A stretch of 64,000 nucleotides of DNA from Treponema sp. Its GTDB lineage: Bacteria > Spirochaetota > Spirochaetia > Treponematales > Breznakiellaceae. The position numbers and the translations under genes were made by a program. This document shows positions 30,523 through 39,715 of the stretch, one piece after another (the first letter of the stretch is position 1; each line of letters begins with the position of its first letter). Where the stretch lies: NCBI GenBank assembly GCA_031257675.1, contig JAIROG010000037.1:1-64000 (forward strand), in the 5' to 3' direction. Under the pieces are notes generated by a model, which saw nothing but the letters and a program-made list of their open reading frames with translations, did no database searches and was not told the DNA's origin.

Positions 30523-33321
30523 TTAATGAAAATCTCCCCAGCGTTTGCCGATCTCCACGCTGACCCTCAACGGGACTCTCAGCGAGATCGTGTTCTCCAT
30601 ATATTCCCGTACGAGCGCCGCGGCTTTTTCCGCGTCATCTTCAGGGACTTCAAGGATGAGTTCATCATGCACCTGCAACAAGAGTTTGGCGTTGCTGTGG
30701 GTCGCGGCAAGGGCTTTGTCGACGTTCAGCATGGCGGTTTTCACTATGTCCGCGGCGGAGCCTTGTATCGGGGTGTTCACCGCGACCCGCTCGGACGCGG
30801 CTTTTTCGGTCTTGTTTGTCGAGTTGATCGCCGGTATGAAGCGTCTTCTGCCCAAAAGGGTCGAGGCGAAACCGGTCTCCTCGCACTGTTTGACGAGGCG
30901 TCCGACGAGATTGTTGATGCCGGAATAGGTTCTGAAATAAGCTTCGATGAACGCCGCGGCGTCATGGCGGCTTATGCCAAGCTCATTGCTGAGCCTGAAC
31001 GCGCTCATGCCGTACATCACCCCGAAGTTGATGACCTTGGCGACGCGGCGCTGTTCAGGCAACACTTTATCCTCGTCAACGCCGAAAATGAGGCTTGCGG
31101 TGCGCGCATGAACATCTTTGCCGTCACGGAACGCCGAGATGAGGGCGGGATCTTCGGACAGATGCGCCAGCACCACGAGTTCGATCTGGCTGTAATCCGC
31201 GGAAATGAGGAGATGCCCGTCTTTTGCGATGAAGGCTTCCCGTATGCGGCGTCCCTCTTCGTCCCGAATCGGTATGTTCTGGAGGTTGGGATCCTTGCTT
31301 GAAAGCCGCCCTGTTACGGTGCCGGTTTGGAGAAAGCTGGTATGTACACGGCTTTCCGCATCGGCTTGGGAACCGAGCGAGTCAACATAGGTGGACTTGA
31401 GCCGCGAGAGGGTCCGGTGCCTCAACACCATGGCCGGCACCGGATCGTTGCGGGCAAGCTCCTCCAGCACCGCCATATCAGTGGAATAGCCGGTCTTGGT
31501 TTTCTTGCCGGGCTTTAGCCCCCGCTCCTCAAAAAGCACTTTTTGAAGCTGTAGCGTGGAAAAGATATTAAAATCATGCCCAACCAACGCGAAAATGCGG
31601 GCTTCCATATCTTCAAGCGCATCAGTCAATTCGTCCCCATAATCCGCAAGCGCCTGTTTTTCAATCATAATGCCTTCGCCTTCCATCTCCGCCAGAATCG
31701 GGAGCAGGGGCATTTCAAGGTTTTGGAAAAGCGGGAGCAGTTCGGCGCTCCGCAACTTTTCCTCAAGAAGCGCCTTCAAACGGAAACAAAGATCCGCGTC
31801 TTCCGCCGAATAGCGGGTCGCGGTCTCAAGCGGAACGGACGCGAACGTCTCGTCTTTCGGCACAATGTCTTTGTAAAGAAGGGGCGTATGGTTAAAATAG
31901 TAGCCCGCAAGCGAATCAAGGGAAAAGCCGGCGCGATCGGGTTCGTTGAGCCACGCCGCGATCATAGTGTCCCAGATGTTGCATTGCCAGCGGGCTATCC
32001 CCCAGCGCCGGGACACCTCGTAATCGTACTTTGCGTTATGGGCGATGATGGTCATGCCGGGGTCTTCAAACAGAGGTTTTATGGCGGAACGCGCCAACTC
32101 CGGATCAATAAAAGGACTGCCCATGCCGTGCGAAGCGACCGGTACATATACAGCCTCTTTGAGCGTGAAAGAGAGGGAAAAGCCCACCGGAATCGCGTTC
32201 CATGCGTCAAGGGAATCAGTTTCAAAATCAAACGCCATGAGGGAGCGTTTACGCGCTTCGTCAAGCAGGACGCGCAACTCCTCAATATCCAGTACGGTAC
32301 GGTACAATCCTTCGCCAAGCATCTCTTCATTGAGCGCGTCCGGCGTCCGCGCCGCCGGCGCTGCGGTTTGAGCGTCTTTTTCATGGAAGGAATTGGAGTA
32401 AACGGCGGCAACATCGAACATCTCCGCAGTTTCACGGCAGTTTTCACGAACAAGAATAGCGGCGCCCGCGCTCCTGCGTATGTTTTCTATCGAAAGCTCG
32501 TCAATCGCGGACACGGGAAGCGGCACATCGTCTTTCAGCGCGACAAGCGTTCTTGAAAACCACGCGCTTTCTTTTCCTTCCGCGAGTTTTTTGCCGATTG
32601 CGCCTTCAATGCCCGCGATGTTGTTGAAAATCTCCTCAAGCGATCCGTAACGCGCCATGAGCTTGACCGCGCTTTTCTCACCTATGCCTTTCACGCCGGG
32701 CACATTGTCCGAAGAATCGCCGGTAAGGGACAACAGGTCGAGCATTTTTGCCGGAGGCACACCCCATTCGGCTCTCACCTCATCGCCGCCGATCAAATCC
32801 CATGTCCCGCCGGCTGTTTTTGAGGGACGCAGTTCATAAACGCCGTCTCCCACGAGTTGCAACAGATCTTTGTCACCGGAAAGTATGTAACATTGGCGCT
32901 TTTCAGCGCGGCATTTCTTCACCAGCGTCGCAATGACATCATCGGCTTCAAAACCGTCCGCCCGCAGTATAGGGATGTTGAGGGCCGCTAAGAATTCTTC
33001 CACAAGCGGCACTTGCGCGTGAAGGTCTTCAGGCGTTTTTTGCCTGTTCGCCTTGTATCCGGCGTACAATTTGTGCCTGAACGTCTTGCTTCTCGGATCG
33101 AAAACAGCCGCGAGCATGCGCGGTTTTTGCGCGGTCTCAAGCGGTTTTCCTCGCTCATCGACCGCCGGAGCGCCGTTGTTCAAAAGTCCGGCAAGGCTGC
33201 GGGCAAAGCCGAACAGAACGGAGATGTTTTTACCCGCTGTGTTTCTCAAAGGGCGTTTCAGAAAGGCAAAATAAGAACGGTAGATAAGGGCGTATGAATC
33301 AATAAGATAAAGAGGAAGCAT
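30523..33321 (-). CDS. polA: DNA polymerase I
   Basis: 932 aa; 5' nuclease start, 3'-5' exo-like domain, DPNLQNIPIRDEEGRRIREAF, SADYSQIELVVLAHLS, QVHDELILEVPE. Confidence 0.97.
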   Translation of the reverse strand: MLPLYLIDSYALIYRSYFAFLKRPLRNTAGKNISVLFGFARSLAGLLNNGAPAVDERGKPLETAQKPRMLAAVFDPRSKTFRHKLYAGYKANRQKTPEDLHAQVPLVEEFLAALNIPILRADGFEADDVIATLVKKCRAEKRQCYILSGDKDLLQLVGDGVYELRPSKTAGGTWDLIGGDEVRAEWGVPPAKMLDLLSLTGDSSDNVPGVKGIGEKSAVKLMARYGSLEEIFNNIAGIEGAIGKKLAEGKESAWFSRTLVALKDDVPLPVSAIDELSIENIRRSAGAAILVRENCRETAEMFDVAAVYSNSFHEKDAQTAAPAARTPDALNEEMLGEGLYRTVLDIEELRVLLDEARKRSLMAFDFETDSLDAWNAIPVGFSLSFTLKEAVYVPVASHGMGSPFIDPELARSAIKPLFEDPGMTIIAHNAKYDYEVSRRWGIARWQCNIWDTMIAAWLNEPDRAGFSLDSLAGYYFNHTPLLYKDIVPKDETFASVPLETATRYSAEDADLCFRLKALLEEKLRSAELLPLFQNLEMPLLPILAEMEGEGIMIEKQALADYGDELTDALEDMEARIFALVGHDFNIFSTLQLQKVLFEERGLKPGKKTKTGYSTDMAVLEELARNDPVPAMVLRHRTLSRLKSTYVDSLGSQADAESRVHTSFLQTGTVTGRLSSKDPNLQNIPIRDEEGRRIREAFIAKDGHLLISADYSQIELVVLAHLSEDPALISAFRDGKDVHARTASLIFGVDEDKVLPEQRRVAKVINFGVMYGMSAFRLSNELGISRHDAAAFIEAYFRTYSGINNLVGRLVKQCEETGFASTLLGRRRFIPAINSTNKTEKAASERVAVNTPIQGSAADIVKTAMLNVDKALAATHSNAKLLLQVHDELILEVPEDDAEKAAALVREYMENTISLRVPLRVSVEIGKRWGDFH

Positions 33322-33364
33322 ACATAACTATTATAGACGGGAAATCGGGAATTGTCAAGAATAC

Positions 33365-33413
33365 AGACGGCTCCAGAGCCGTCTCACGGCGAAGCGCAAT
33401 ACGGCTCCGCCGT
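33365..33413 (-). terminator. Hairpin pair between the Rrf2-family gene and polA
   Basis: gacggctccagagccgtc and cacggcg...cgccgtg inverted repeats in the intergenic region. Confidence 0.5.
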
Positions 33414-33434
33414 GAACGTTTGTGTTGATGTATC

Positions 33435-33866
33435 TTAGATGCGGTACTCATCCCTGTCAATGCTTTTATAAGCGTCAACAAGGTCCTGCAAGCTGATTGC
33501 GTCAATACATTTGTTTATTTCCGTGTACAGTTCGCTCCATGTATGGCGTGAAAGACAGGCGCTCTGCATGGGGCAAATCTTTGAATGAACGCAGTCAACC
33601 GGCTCCATAGACCCTTCCACCGCGCGAAGCACTTCGCCTACCGTTATTTTGTCAACCGCCTTGCCCGGAAAGTAACCGCCCTGCGACCCGCGCACCCCGC
33701 GTACAATCCCCGCCTTGCGCAAAGGAATGAAAAGCTGCTCTAGATAACCGTCCGACATGCCGGTGTTTTCCGCAATGGATCTGGTGCTCGCGTACGTTCT
33801 TTCTGGAAGCAACGCCATATACAGCAAGGCTTCAAGTGAATAACGCCCTTTTGTTGAAATTCTCAT
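33435..33866 (-). CDS. Rrf2-family transcriptional regulator with putative Fe-S cysteines
   Basis: MRISTKGRYSLEALLYMA, LRKAGIVRGVRGSQGGYFP, CVHSKICPMQSAC. Confidence 0.9.
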   Translation of the reverse strand: MRISTKGRYSLEALLYMALLPERTYASTRSIAENTGMSDGYLEQLFIPLRKAGIVRGVRGSQGGYFPGKAVDKITVGEVLRAVEGSMEPVDCVHSKICPMQSACLSRHTWSELYTEINKCIDAISLQDLVDAYKSIDRDEYRI

Positions 33867-34026
33867 AAGAATACCCTCTTTACTTATAAAAATAATACGT
33901 TATAATGGTAAAGAAAGCAAGTGGAAAAAACGGCTCGCCTGACACGGCAAATCCAGCTTGCCGCGGCTTTCACCGGCTTTCGCCGGGATTTTACAAAAAA
34001 GAGGAAAGCTCACGAGCGCACCAACT

Positions 34027-35181
34027 ATGAATGAAGAAACAGCAATAGGATCCGCCCTACAGGAAACGCTTGCGGCGCATTTCAAATGGTTCCACAGCCA
34101 CCCTGAACTCGGACACCATGAAAGGGAAACGACCGCTCGCATACGGAATATTCTTATGGATGCCGGCGTGAAAATCCTTGACACGGGTCTTAAAACCGGA
34201 CTGGTCGCGCGCGTCGGCGGCGGCGAAATGGTTGTCGCTCTGCGTTGCGATATTGACGCCCTGCCCATCGCCGAAGCGACCGGCCTTGACTACGCCTCAA
34301 AAAATGGCTGTATGCACGCCTGTGGGCATGATTTTCACCTGACAAGCATGCTCGGCGCGGCAATGCTCCTGAAACAGCGGGAAAGCCGTCTTATGGGCGC
34401 CGTCAAGCTCATCTTTCAGCCTGCCGAAGAAACGGTAAACGGCGCGATTTCCGTGCTGGCTTCCGGCGTACTTGACGATGTGGCGGAGATATATGGGTTG
34501 CATACCGCGCCCGATATGCCTGTATCCATGATCGGGGTCAGCCCGGGCGCGGTGTACGCGGCCGTGGGATCTTTCACCATCCGTATACACGGGAAAGGCG
34601 GACACGCAGCCCATCCGCACGAGTGCCGCGACCCAATAGTCGCGCTCAGCCAGATCATAGGCGCGGCTCAAACCATTGTAAGCCGGCAGACCAGCCCCTT
34701 TGATTCTGCGGTACTGAGCTTCACCCATGTCGAGTCCGGCAATACGTGGAACATCATACCGGAAGAAGCCTTCGCGGAAGGCACGATCCGCGCCTTCGGT
34801 ACGGATCGCTTCAACGCCATAATGGAGCGGCTTGCTCGCGTATGTAAGGGCGTTGAAGAAACCTCCGGCATACAGATCGATTTTCAGTGCGAACTCAATG
34901 CGCCCGCCGTAAACAACGATGCTGAACTGGTGGAATTTGTAAAGCGTACGGCTCAAGAATTGGGTTTTAAGACGGTTCCAAGCAGCCAGACTATGGGAGG
35001 AGAGGACTTCGCTTTCTATCTGGAGCGCATTCGCGGGGTGTTCTGGAACATAGGCGTCGCCAGCCCGGAGCCTGCGCACAACCCGCGGTTTGTCGCAAAT
35101 CCGGCGGCGCTGGATACGGCGTCCGCGCTTTTGGCTTCCATTGCGGAGAAATCGCTGAAAAGGCTGCGCTCAATTGAATAG
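34027..35181 (+). CDS. M20-family amidohydrolase/peptidase
   Basis: WFHSHPELGHHERET, MHACGHDFHLTSMLGAA, QPAEETVNGA, GGEDFAFYLE. Confidence 0.93.
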   Translation: MNEETAIGSALQETLAAHFKWFHSHPELGHHERETTARIRNILMDAGVKILDTGLKTGLVARVGGGEMVVALRCDIDALPIAEATGLDYASKNGCMHACGHDFHLTSMLGAAMLLKQRESRLMGAVKLIFQPAEETVNGAISVLASGVLDDVAEIYGLHTAPDMPVSMIGVSPGAVYAAVGSFTIRIHGKGGHAAHPHECRDPIVALSQIIGAAQTIVSRQTSPFDSAVLSFTHVESGNTWNIIPEEAFAEGTIRAFGTDRFNAIMERLARVCKGVEETSGIQIDFQCELNAPAVNNDAELVEFVKRTAQELGFKTVPSSQTMGGEDFAFYLERIRGVFWNIGVASPEPAHNPRFVANPAALDTASALLASIAEKSLKRLRSIE

Positions 35182-35881
35182 CAAACGAATCCGCGGCATA
35201 CCGGTTCTTTTTGAAAATAGCGAGTGCATGGCGCTTGACAAACCCGCCGGGCTTGCGGTGCAGGGCGGAAAGGGAGTCGGAACCTCACTTGACCTCATTT
35301 TGAAGGCGGAATTTCCGCAACGTCCGTTGCTGATTCACCGGCTTGACAAGGACACGTCCGGCATCATCCTTGTCGCAAAAAACCGCGAAGCCGCCGCGTT
35401 TTTCGGCGGGCTTTTTTTCGCCGAAGATCGCGGCGGCGCGGGCGGCGTGATCAAGCGCTACCTTGCGCTGTGCAAGGGAACGCCTACGCCGGAGGCGGGC
35501 GACATCAGGCTCGATCTTGAGGTAAAAGGCGCATGGAAAACCGCCCAAACGCGGTACAAAAAAATCAACGAGAGGCGTGTCGCCATTGAAAATAGTGAGG
35601 AATTGTTTTCGCTGCTGGAAATTGAGCTTGGTACGGGGCGTATGCATCAAATCAGGCGGCACCTCGCCGGCATCGGCAACCCCATAGCTGGCGATGACAA
35701 ATACGGCGATTTCAAGCTGAACAAGCGGCTCCGCAAGCATTTCGGCGTCAAACGCCTGCTTCTGCATGCTTCACGCTTGATAATTCCGGCGCCGGCGATC
35801 TCAAAGCGGGGCGGATTCGGCGACAGCGCCTTTGAGATCGACGTTTCAAGTCCGCCGCCCGATTGTTTTTTTATAAAGTAA
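35174..35881 (+). CDS. RluA-family pseudouridine synthase
   Basis: LIHRLDKDTSGIILVAKN motif; TTG start overlapping the upstream gene. Confidence 0.9.
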   Translation: MNSKRIRGIPVLFENSECMALDKPAGLAVQGGKGVGTSLDLILKAEFPQRPLLIHRLDKDTSGIILVAKNREAAAFFGGLFFAEDRGGAGGVIKRYLALCKGTPTPEAGDIRLDLEVKGAWKTAQTRYKKINERRVAIENSEELFSLLEIELGTGRMHQIRRHLAGIGNPIAGDDKYGDFKLNKRLRKHFGVKRLLLHASRLIIPAPAISKRGGFGDSAFEIDVSSPPPDCFFIK

Positions 35882-35885
35882 TAAT

Positions 35886-35905
35886 CCACCGGCAGAGCCG
35901 GCGGC
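35886..35905. repeat. REP-like hairpin CCACCGGCAGAGCCGGCGGC
   Basis: Inverted repeat; near-identical core at 36236-36255. Confidence 0.7.
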
Positions 35906-35956
35906 TTTAGGAAGCCCCCTTGAAGGGGCTAAATTAAAATTCATCTCCGCCTAGAT

Positions 35957-36154
35957 TTAACGCGCCTTGCCTCCCATTGCCAAGATCCTCTTGGCTCTTG
36001 ATATATTCTCTTCTAAATCCTGCCGTACTTGCATACTATCCACCGCTTTCCGCCGAACATTCCCATACGGCGCCTTCCTTCGGCGTTTCGGCGCTATCGC
36101 AACATGACGCTCGCATACCCAGTTGGCATCTCCTAAACTTCTCCAATCTTGCAT
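35957..36154 (-). pseudogene. N-terminal fragment of an IS200/IS605-type (Y1) transposase
   Basis: WRSLGDANWVCERHVAIAPKRRRKAPYG resembles the TnpA N-terminus (..HIVFAPKYRRKxIYG); rest lost. Confidence 0.5.
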
Positions 36155-36235
36155 AGGCGCTCCTTGCGCCGCCTTGCCGGGCGCTTCACGAGGAGCATAC
36201 TAGCGTTCCCGCCTTACGGCGCAGCCTTTTCACGC

Positions 36236-36255
36236 CTCGCCGGCAGATCCGGCGC
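36236..36255. repeat. REP-like hairpin CTCGCCGGCAGATCCGGCGC
   Basis: Shares CCGGCAGAnCCGGCG core with 35886-35905. Confidence 0.7.
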
Positions 36256-36372
36256 TTTATTTTTTAATAAAGTGTAACACTTCGCGCCATGCGGCGTTGC
36301 AACGTCCCGTGTGATTATGTATTGGAATGCGCGGATGCAACGCCGCCCTATAGAGCTTTAGGGCGCGGCGGT

Positions 36373-37722
36373 TCATTTCTGGTTTTTCTGAGCGCCAACG
36401 GCGGCCACATTCAGTATGGCGGTGAAGCGGTCTTTTTCAATAAGGTCAATGAGACGCGCTTCGGTAAAGCGTTTGGCTTCATCACTGAACACCCCCATCG
36501 TGAAGCAGATGCCTTTGCCCGCCTTGACTTCCTTGAGATGGGAGTGAAAATCCCGCACGATAAGCTCTCCCACGGTACCCTGGCTTCTGACGAATCTGAA
36601 CGCGACCAAGTCTGACCATTTGGGAGTGTCAATTTCCGCGCTTATGTCCGCCCAGTCATTCTTTGTTACAGTGATGTCGGTGATTTTCACCTTTGCCCGC
36701 TGATAATAGCTCATTACGCTTTTTCTACAAAGGGCGACAAAATCCGCCTGACTTCCCATAAGGAAGATTTGAAGGTTTTTATTCGCGCTCAGTTCCTGAT
36801 ACCGGCTTATCAACGCGGGTACGTCTTTGTACCCCGGATTAGTCGTCTGTATTTGTTTGAGCAAAGGCAACGCCTTCCCAATATCGTTCCGTCTTATGTA
36901 CGACGAGGCTAATTTATACCGTAAGTCTAACGCTATATCGGGGGAGATATTCTCGTGCTTCAAGCCAATTTCAAAATTTTCTATCGCCTTTTCGTAATTA
37001 TGCGCATTCATATAGAGGGCGCCGGAAAGCAAGCATGCGTTTGGCCCCATAACCGGATCGGGACGCAGGTGCGTGAAGATTTTCAGCGCCTGCTCCGACT
37101 GATTCGCTTCAAAGTAGCACTCGCCTAAAACAAAGAGAGATTCTTTATCATCCGGCGCAAGATCTATCGCCTGACGGATAAATGACATGGCTTCCTTATG
37201 CCTGTTCAGTTTGAAAAAAGCATGGCCGAGGAGTCGCAACGTCGCGGCGTCTTCGGGATTTACAACACGGGCGCTGTGAAGCAGCTGCACCGTTTTCTCG
37301 TAATTTTTCTTCTGAAATTCAAGAACGCCAAGATTGAAATTTACATCAAAATCGTTTTGTCTCAGAGAACGGGCGACCGTAAGCCCTTTATATGCGTTGT
37401 CAACCAAGCCAAGTTTGAGAGCGCAGATGCCGTAACGGCAGTATACCGTAAATTCATCATTGCTGCCGCCAACCTCGGTAAGCGTTGTATATGCCTTATA
37501 CGCTTCTCCCCAATCGCCCAGCGTATAAAAATGGTCGGCCACTGTAAAAAGAGCGTCTGGATCTTTGGGATTTTGGGCGAGCCTTTTGGTTGCTTCTTTT
37601 AATCTAGCGTTGTTGTTGCCGGTGGAATTTCCGTCTTTTCCTCTTGAAACGCGTCCGGCAAGTATGACGCCAGCCGCCACTACAAAAATGACAACAAGCG
37701 CTATAGTAAGAATAAAAGTCAT
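36373..37722 (-). CDS. Membrane-anchored TPR protein
   Basis: 449 aa; N-terminal TM and repeated TPR signatures (LLHSARVVNPEDAATLRLLGHAFFKLNRHKEAMSFI...). Confidence 0.85.
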   Translation of the reverse strand: MTFILTIALVVIFVVAAGVILAGRVSRGKDGNSTGNNNARLKEATKRLAQNPKDPDALFTVADHFYTLGDWGEAYKAYTTLTEVGGSNDEFTVYCRYGICALKLGLVDNAYKGLTVARSLRQNDFDVNFNLGVLEFQKKNYEKTVQLLHSARVVNPEDAATLRLLGHAFFKLNRHKEAMSFIRQAIDLAPDDKESLFVLGECYFEANQSEQALKIFTHLRPDPVMGPNACLLSGALYMNAHNYEKAIENFEIGLKHENISPDIALDLRYKLASSYIRRNDIGKALPLLKQIQTTNPGYKDVPALISRYQELSANKNLQIFLMGSQADFVALCRKSVMSYYQRAKVKITDITVTKNDWADISAEIDTPKWSDLVAFRFVRSQGTVGELIVRDFHSHLKEVKAGKGICFTMGVFSDEAKRFTEARLIDLIEKDRFTAILNVAAVGAQKNQK

Positions 37723-37795
37723 ACTATTCTATCGGCAGAAATCACCGGTTATTGCAGAGTTTTTTCTATGTTAAGCGTTCTGTTAAAAAAACCTC

Positions 37796-37824
37796 TTGAC
37801 AAATACGGGGCGCGCTGGTAGACT
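37796..37824 (+). promoter_or_regulatory. Sigma70-type promoter of the bactofilin operon
   Basis: TTGACA (37796-37801), 17 nt, TAGACT (37819-37824). Confidence 0.6.
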
Positions 37825-37856
37825 TTTTTAATAATCTTGTTGGTTTGTTGGTTTAA

Positions 37857-37875
37857 CTTGACTTGACTTGACTTG
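37857..37875 (+). repeat. ACTTG pentanucleotide tandem repeat (about 4 copies)
   Basis: aacttgacttgacttgacttgaaaaaatgg in the leader before the ATG at 37898. Confidence 0.9.
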
Positions 37876-37897
37876 AAAAAATGGAGGCTATGAAATA

Positions 37898-38287
37898 ATG
37901 ACGGAATCCCGCAATGAAACGCTGGATGAAAGTGAATTTGATATTATATTATCTGATGATATAAATTTCTCAGGAACGGCGCGACTCGAAAAACCCTTGC
38001 TGGTGCGCGGTAAGATTACCGGAGAGATACTTTCGACCAGCCTCCTTGTTATTGATGAACCTGCGGTTGTAGACGCGGATATCACCGCCCCTCATGTTGT
38101 CATACGGGGGACCGTCAAAGGCAACGTGAACGCATCGGAAAAAGTCCACATCACGCTGACGGGCAAATTGCAAGGAAACATCGCCACCACCGAAATTTGT
38201 CTGGAATCAGGCTCTTTGTTCAATGGGCGTTGTTCCATGACCGCAAATCCCTCTCCTTCTGTACAAGAAACCGCGCCCAATTTATGA
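37898..38287 (+). CDS. Bactofilin (polymer-forming cytoskeletal protein)
   Basis: Repetitive beta-helix pattern GKITGEILSTSLLVIDEPAVVDADITAPHVVIRGTVKGNVNASEKVHITLTGKLQGNI. Confidence 0.9.
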   Translation: MTESRNETLDESEFDIILSDDINFSGTARLEKPLLVRGKITGEILSTSLLVIDEPAVVDADITAPHVVIRGTVKGNVNASEKVHITLTGKLQGNIATTEICLESGSLFNGRCSMTANPSPSVQETAPNL

Positions 38288-38940
38288 ACCCCTCCTCTGC
38301 GCGCCGTTGCATGAGGCGCATCAGCTTGTGCATGTTCCTGCTTTCCGCATTCAGACTTTTTCCCCAAAACTCCCAGACAAAACCGGACGCGGTTGTTGAA
38401 TACCGTACGGGCAACTACGAAAAAGCGGTGAGCATTTGTCAGGAAGAATTGGCCGGCAACGCCAACAACATCGACGCCCATGTTGTCGCGGCGTGGAGCC
38501 TCATACGGTTAGGCAGATACGAGGAAGCCTATACCTACGCGACAGCGGGACGCAATGTCAGCCGGTACGATCCGCGGATCATCGAAATTCTTGGAGAAAC
38601 CAACTATTATCAGGGTAGAAATCAGGATGCCCTGCGCTACTTTCAGGAATATGTCAATTACGCGCCTGAAGGGGCGTCCATCGATCAGGTTTACTTCTTT
38701 ATGGGCGAATTGTACATCAGGCTCGGCAAGTTCCGCTCGGCGGACATAGCCCTGACAACCGCGGTTCACTGGCAGCCGAAAAATGCGGAGTGGCTTGCCC
38801 GCCTCGCCTATGCCCGCGAAAGCGCGGGAGACTACGCCAACGCGATTTCGGCTTACGAGAAGGCTTTGTCAATTAACCCGCAGCTAACCGACGCGCGGCG
38901 CGGGTTTGAGCGGGCGCGGAAAGCGCTTAATGCGCGTTAA
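38284..38940 (+). CDS. TPR protein with probable signal peptide
   Basis: TPR repeats (GKFRSADIALTTAVHWQPKNAEWLARLAYARESAGDYANAISAYEKALSINP); ATG overlaps bactofilin TGA. Confidence 0.85.
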   Translation: MNPSSARRCMRRISLCMFLLSAFRLFPQNSQTKPDAVVEYRTGNYEKAVSICQEELAGNANNIDAHVVAAWSLIRLGRYEEAYTYATAGRNVSRYDPRIIEILGETNYYQGRNQDALRYFQEYVNYAPEGASIDQVYFFMGELYIRLGKFRSADIALTTAVHWQPKNAEWLARLAYARESAGDYANAISAYEKALSINPQLTDARRGFERARKALNAR

Positions 38941-39712
38941 GGAAAAAATGAAACCTTTTTTCAAAAAAGACGCCGAAATAACACAAAAAACTTTCAACGC
39001 TCTTGAAGATGAGCAAAAGGAAATGATACGGGGCATCATAGGACTCTCCGGCACCACGGTGAAAGAAATCATGGCGCCGCGCATTGACACGGTTTTTATT
39101 CACGCAAGCGCGCCGAGAGATGAAATTCTCTCCGCAATCACAGAAAGCGGACATTCCCGTTTTCCGGCGTACGAAGAGACCATAGACAATGTTATTGGCA
39201 TCCTCTATGCAAAGGATGTTCTTACCTGCCTTGTCAAGAATCAGGAATTCGACATTCAAAAACTGCTCCGCAAACCGTTTTTCGTGCCTGAGCCAAAACG
39301 CATTGACGAGCTTTTCAGGGAACTCAGGCGCAAACGGGTGCATATCGCGGTTGTAGTCGATGAGTATGGCGGCGTTTCCGGCATCGTGAGCATGGAAGAC
39401 ATCCTTGAGGAGATCGTCGGGGACATTCAGGACGAGTTCGACAACGAAACCGAGAACATAGTCAAAATAAACGAGAGCGTCTACCTCTGTGACGCCCGCG
39501 TCAACCTCGAAGACTTGGCGGAAGAGATCAACATCGACCTTCCGATTGACAATTTCGACACGCTGGGAGGCTTTGTTTTCGATCTTTTTGGAAAAATTCC
39601 TGTTAAATACGAAAAGACCGTGTATAATGGATGTGACTTCATCATTCAGGAAATGGAAGGCTACAAAATCCAGAAGGTAAAGATAGTGGTGAAGCGTGAA
39701 AGTGAGGAGTAG
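38930..39712 (+). CDS. CBS-domain CorC/hemolysin-like protein
   Basis: MAPRIDTVFIHASAPRDEILSAITESGHSRFPAYEETIDNVIGILYAKDVL; VVDEYGGVSGIVSMEDILEEIVGDIQDE. Confidence 0.93.
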   Translation: MRVKEKMKPFFKKDAEITQKTFNALEDEQKEMIRGIIGLSGTTVKEIMAPRIDTVFIHASAPRDEILSAITESGHSRFPAYEETIDNVIGILYAKDVLTCLVKNQEFDIQKLLRKPFFVPEPKRIDELFRELRRKRVHIAVVVDEYGGVSGIVSMEDILEEIVGDIQDEFDNETENIVKINESVYLCDARVNLEDLAEEINIDLPIDNFDTLGGFVFDLFGKIPVKYEKTVYNGCDFIIQEMEGYKIQKVKIVVKRESEE

Positions 39713-39715
39713 AAA

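Noticed and set aside
31576-32556. 326-aa + ORF opposite polA
   Set aside because: Shadow of polA.
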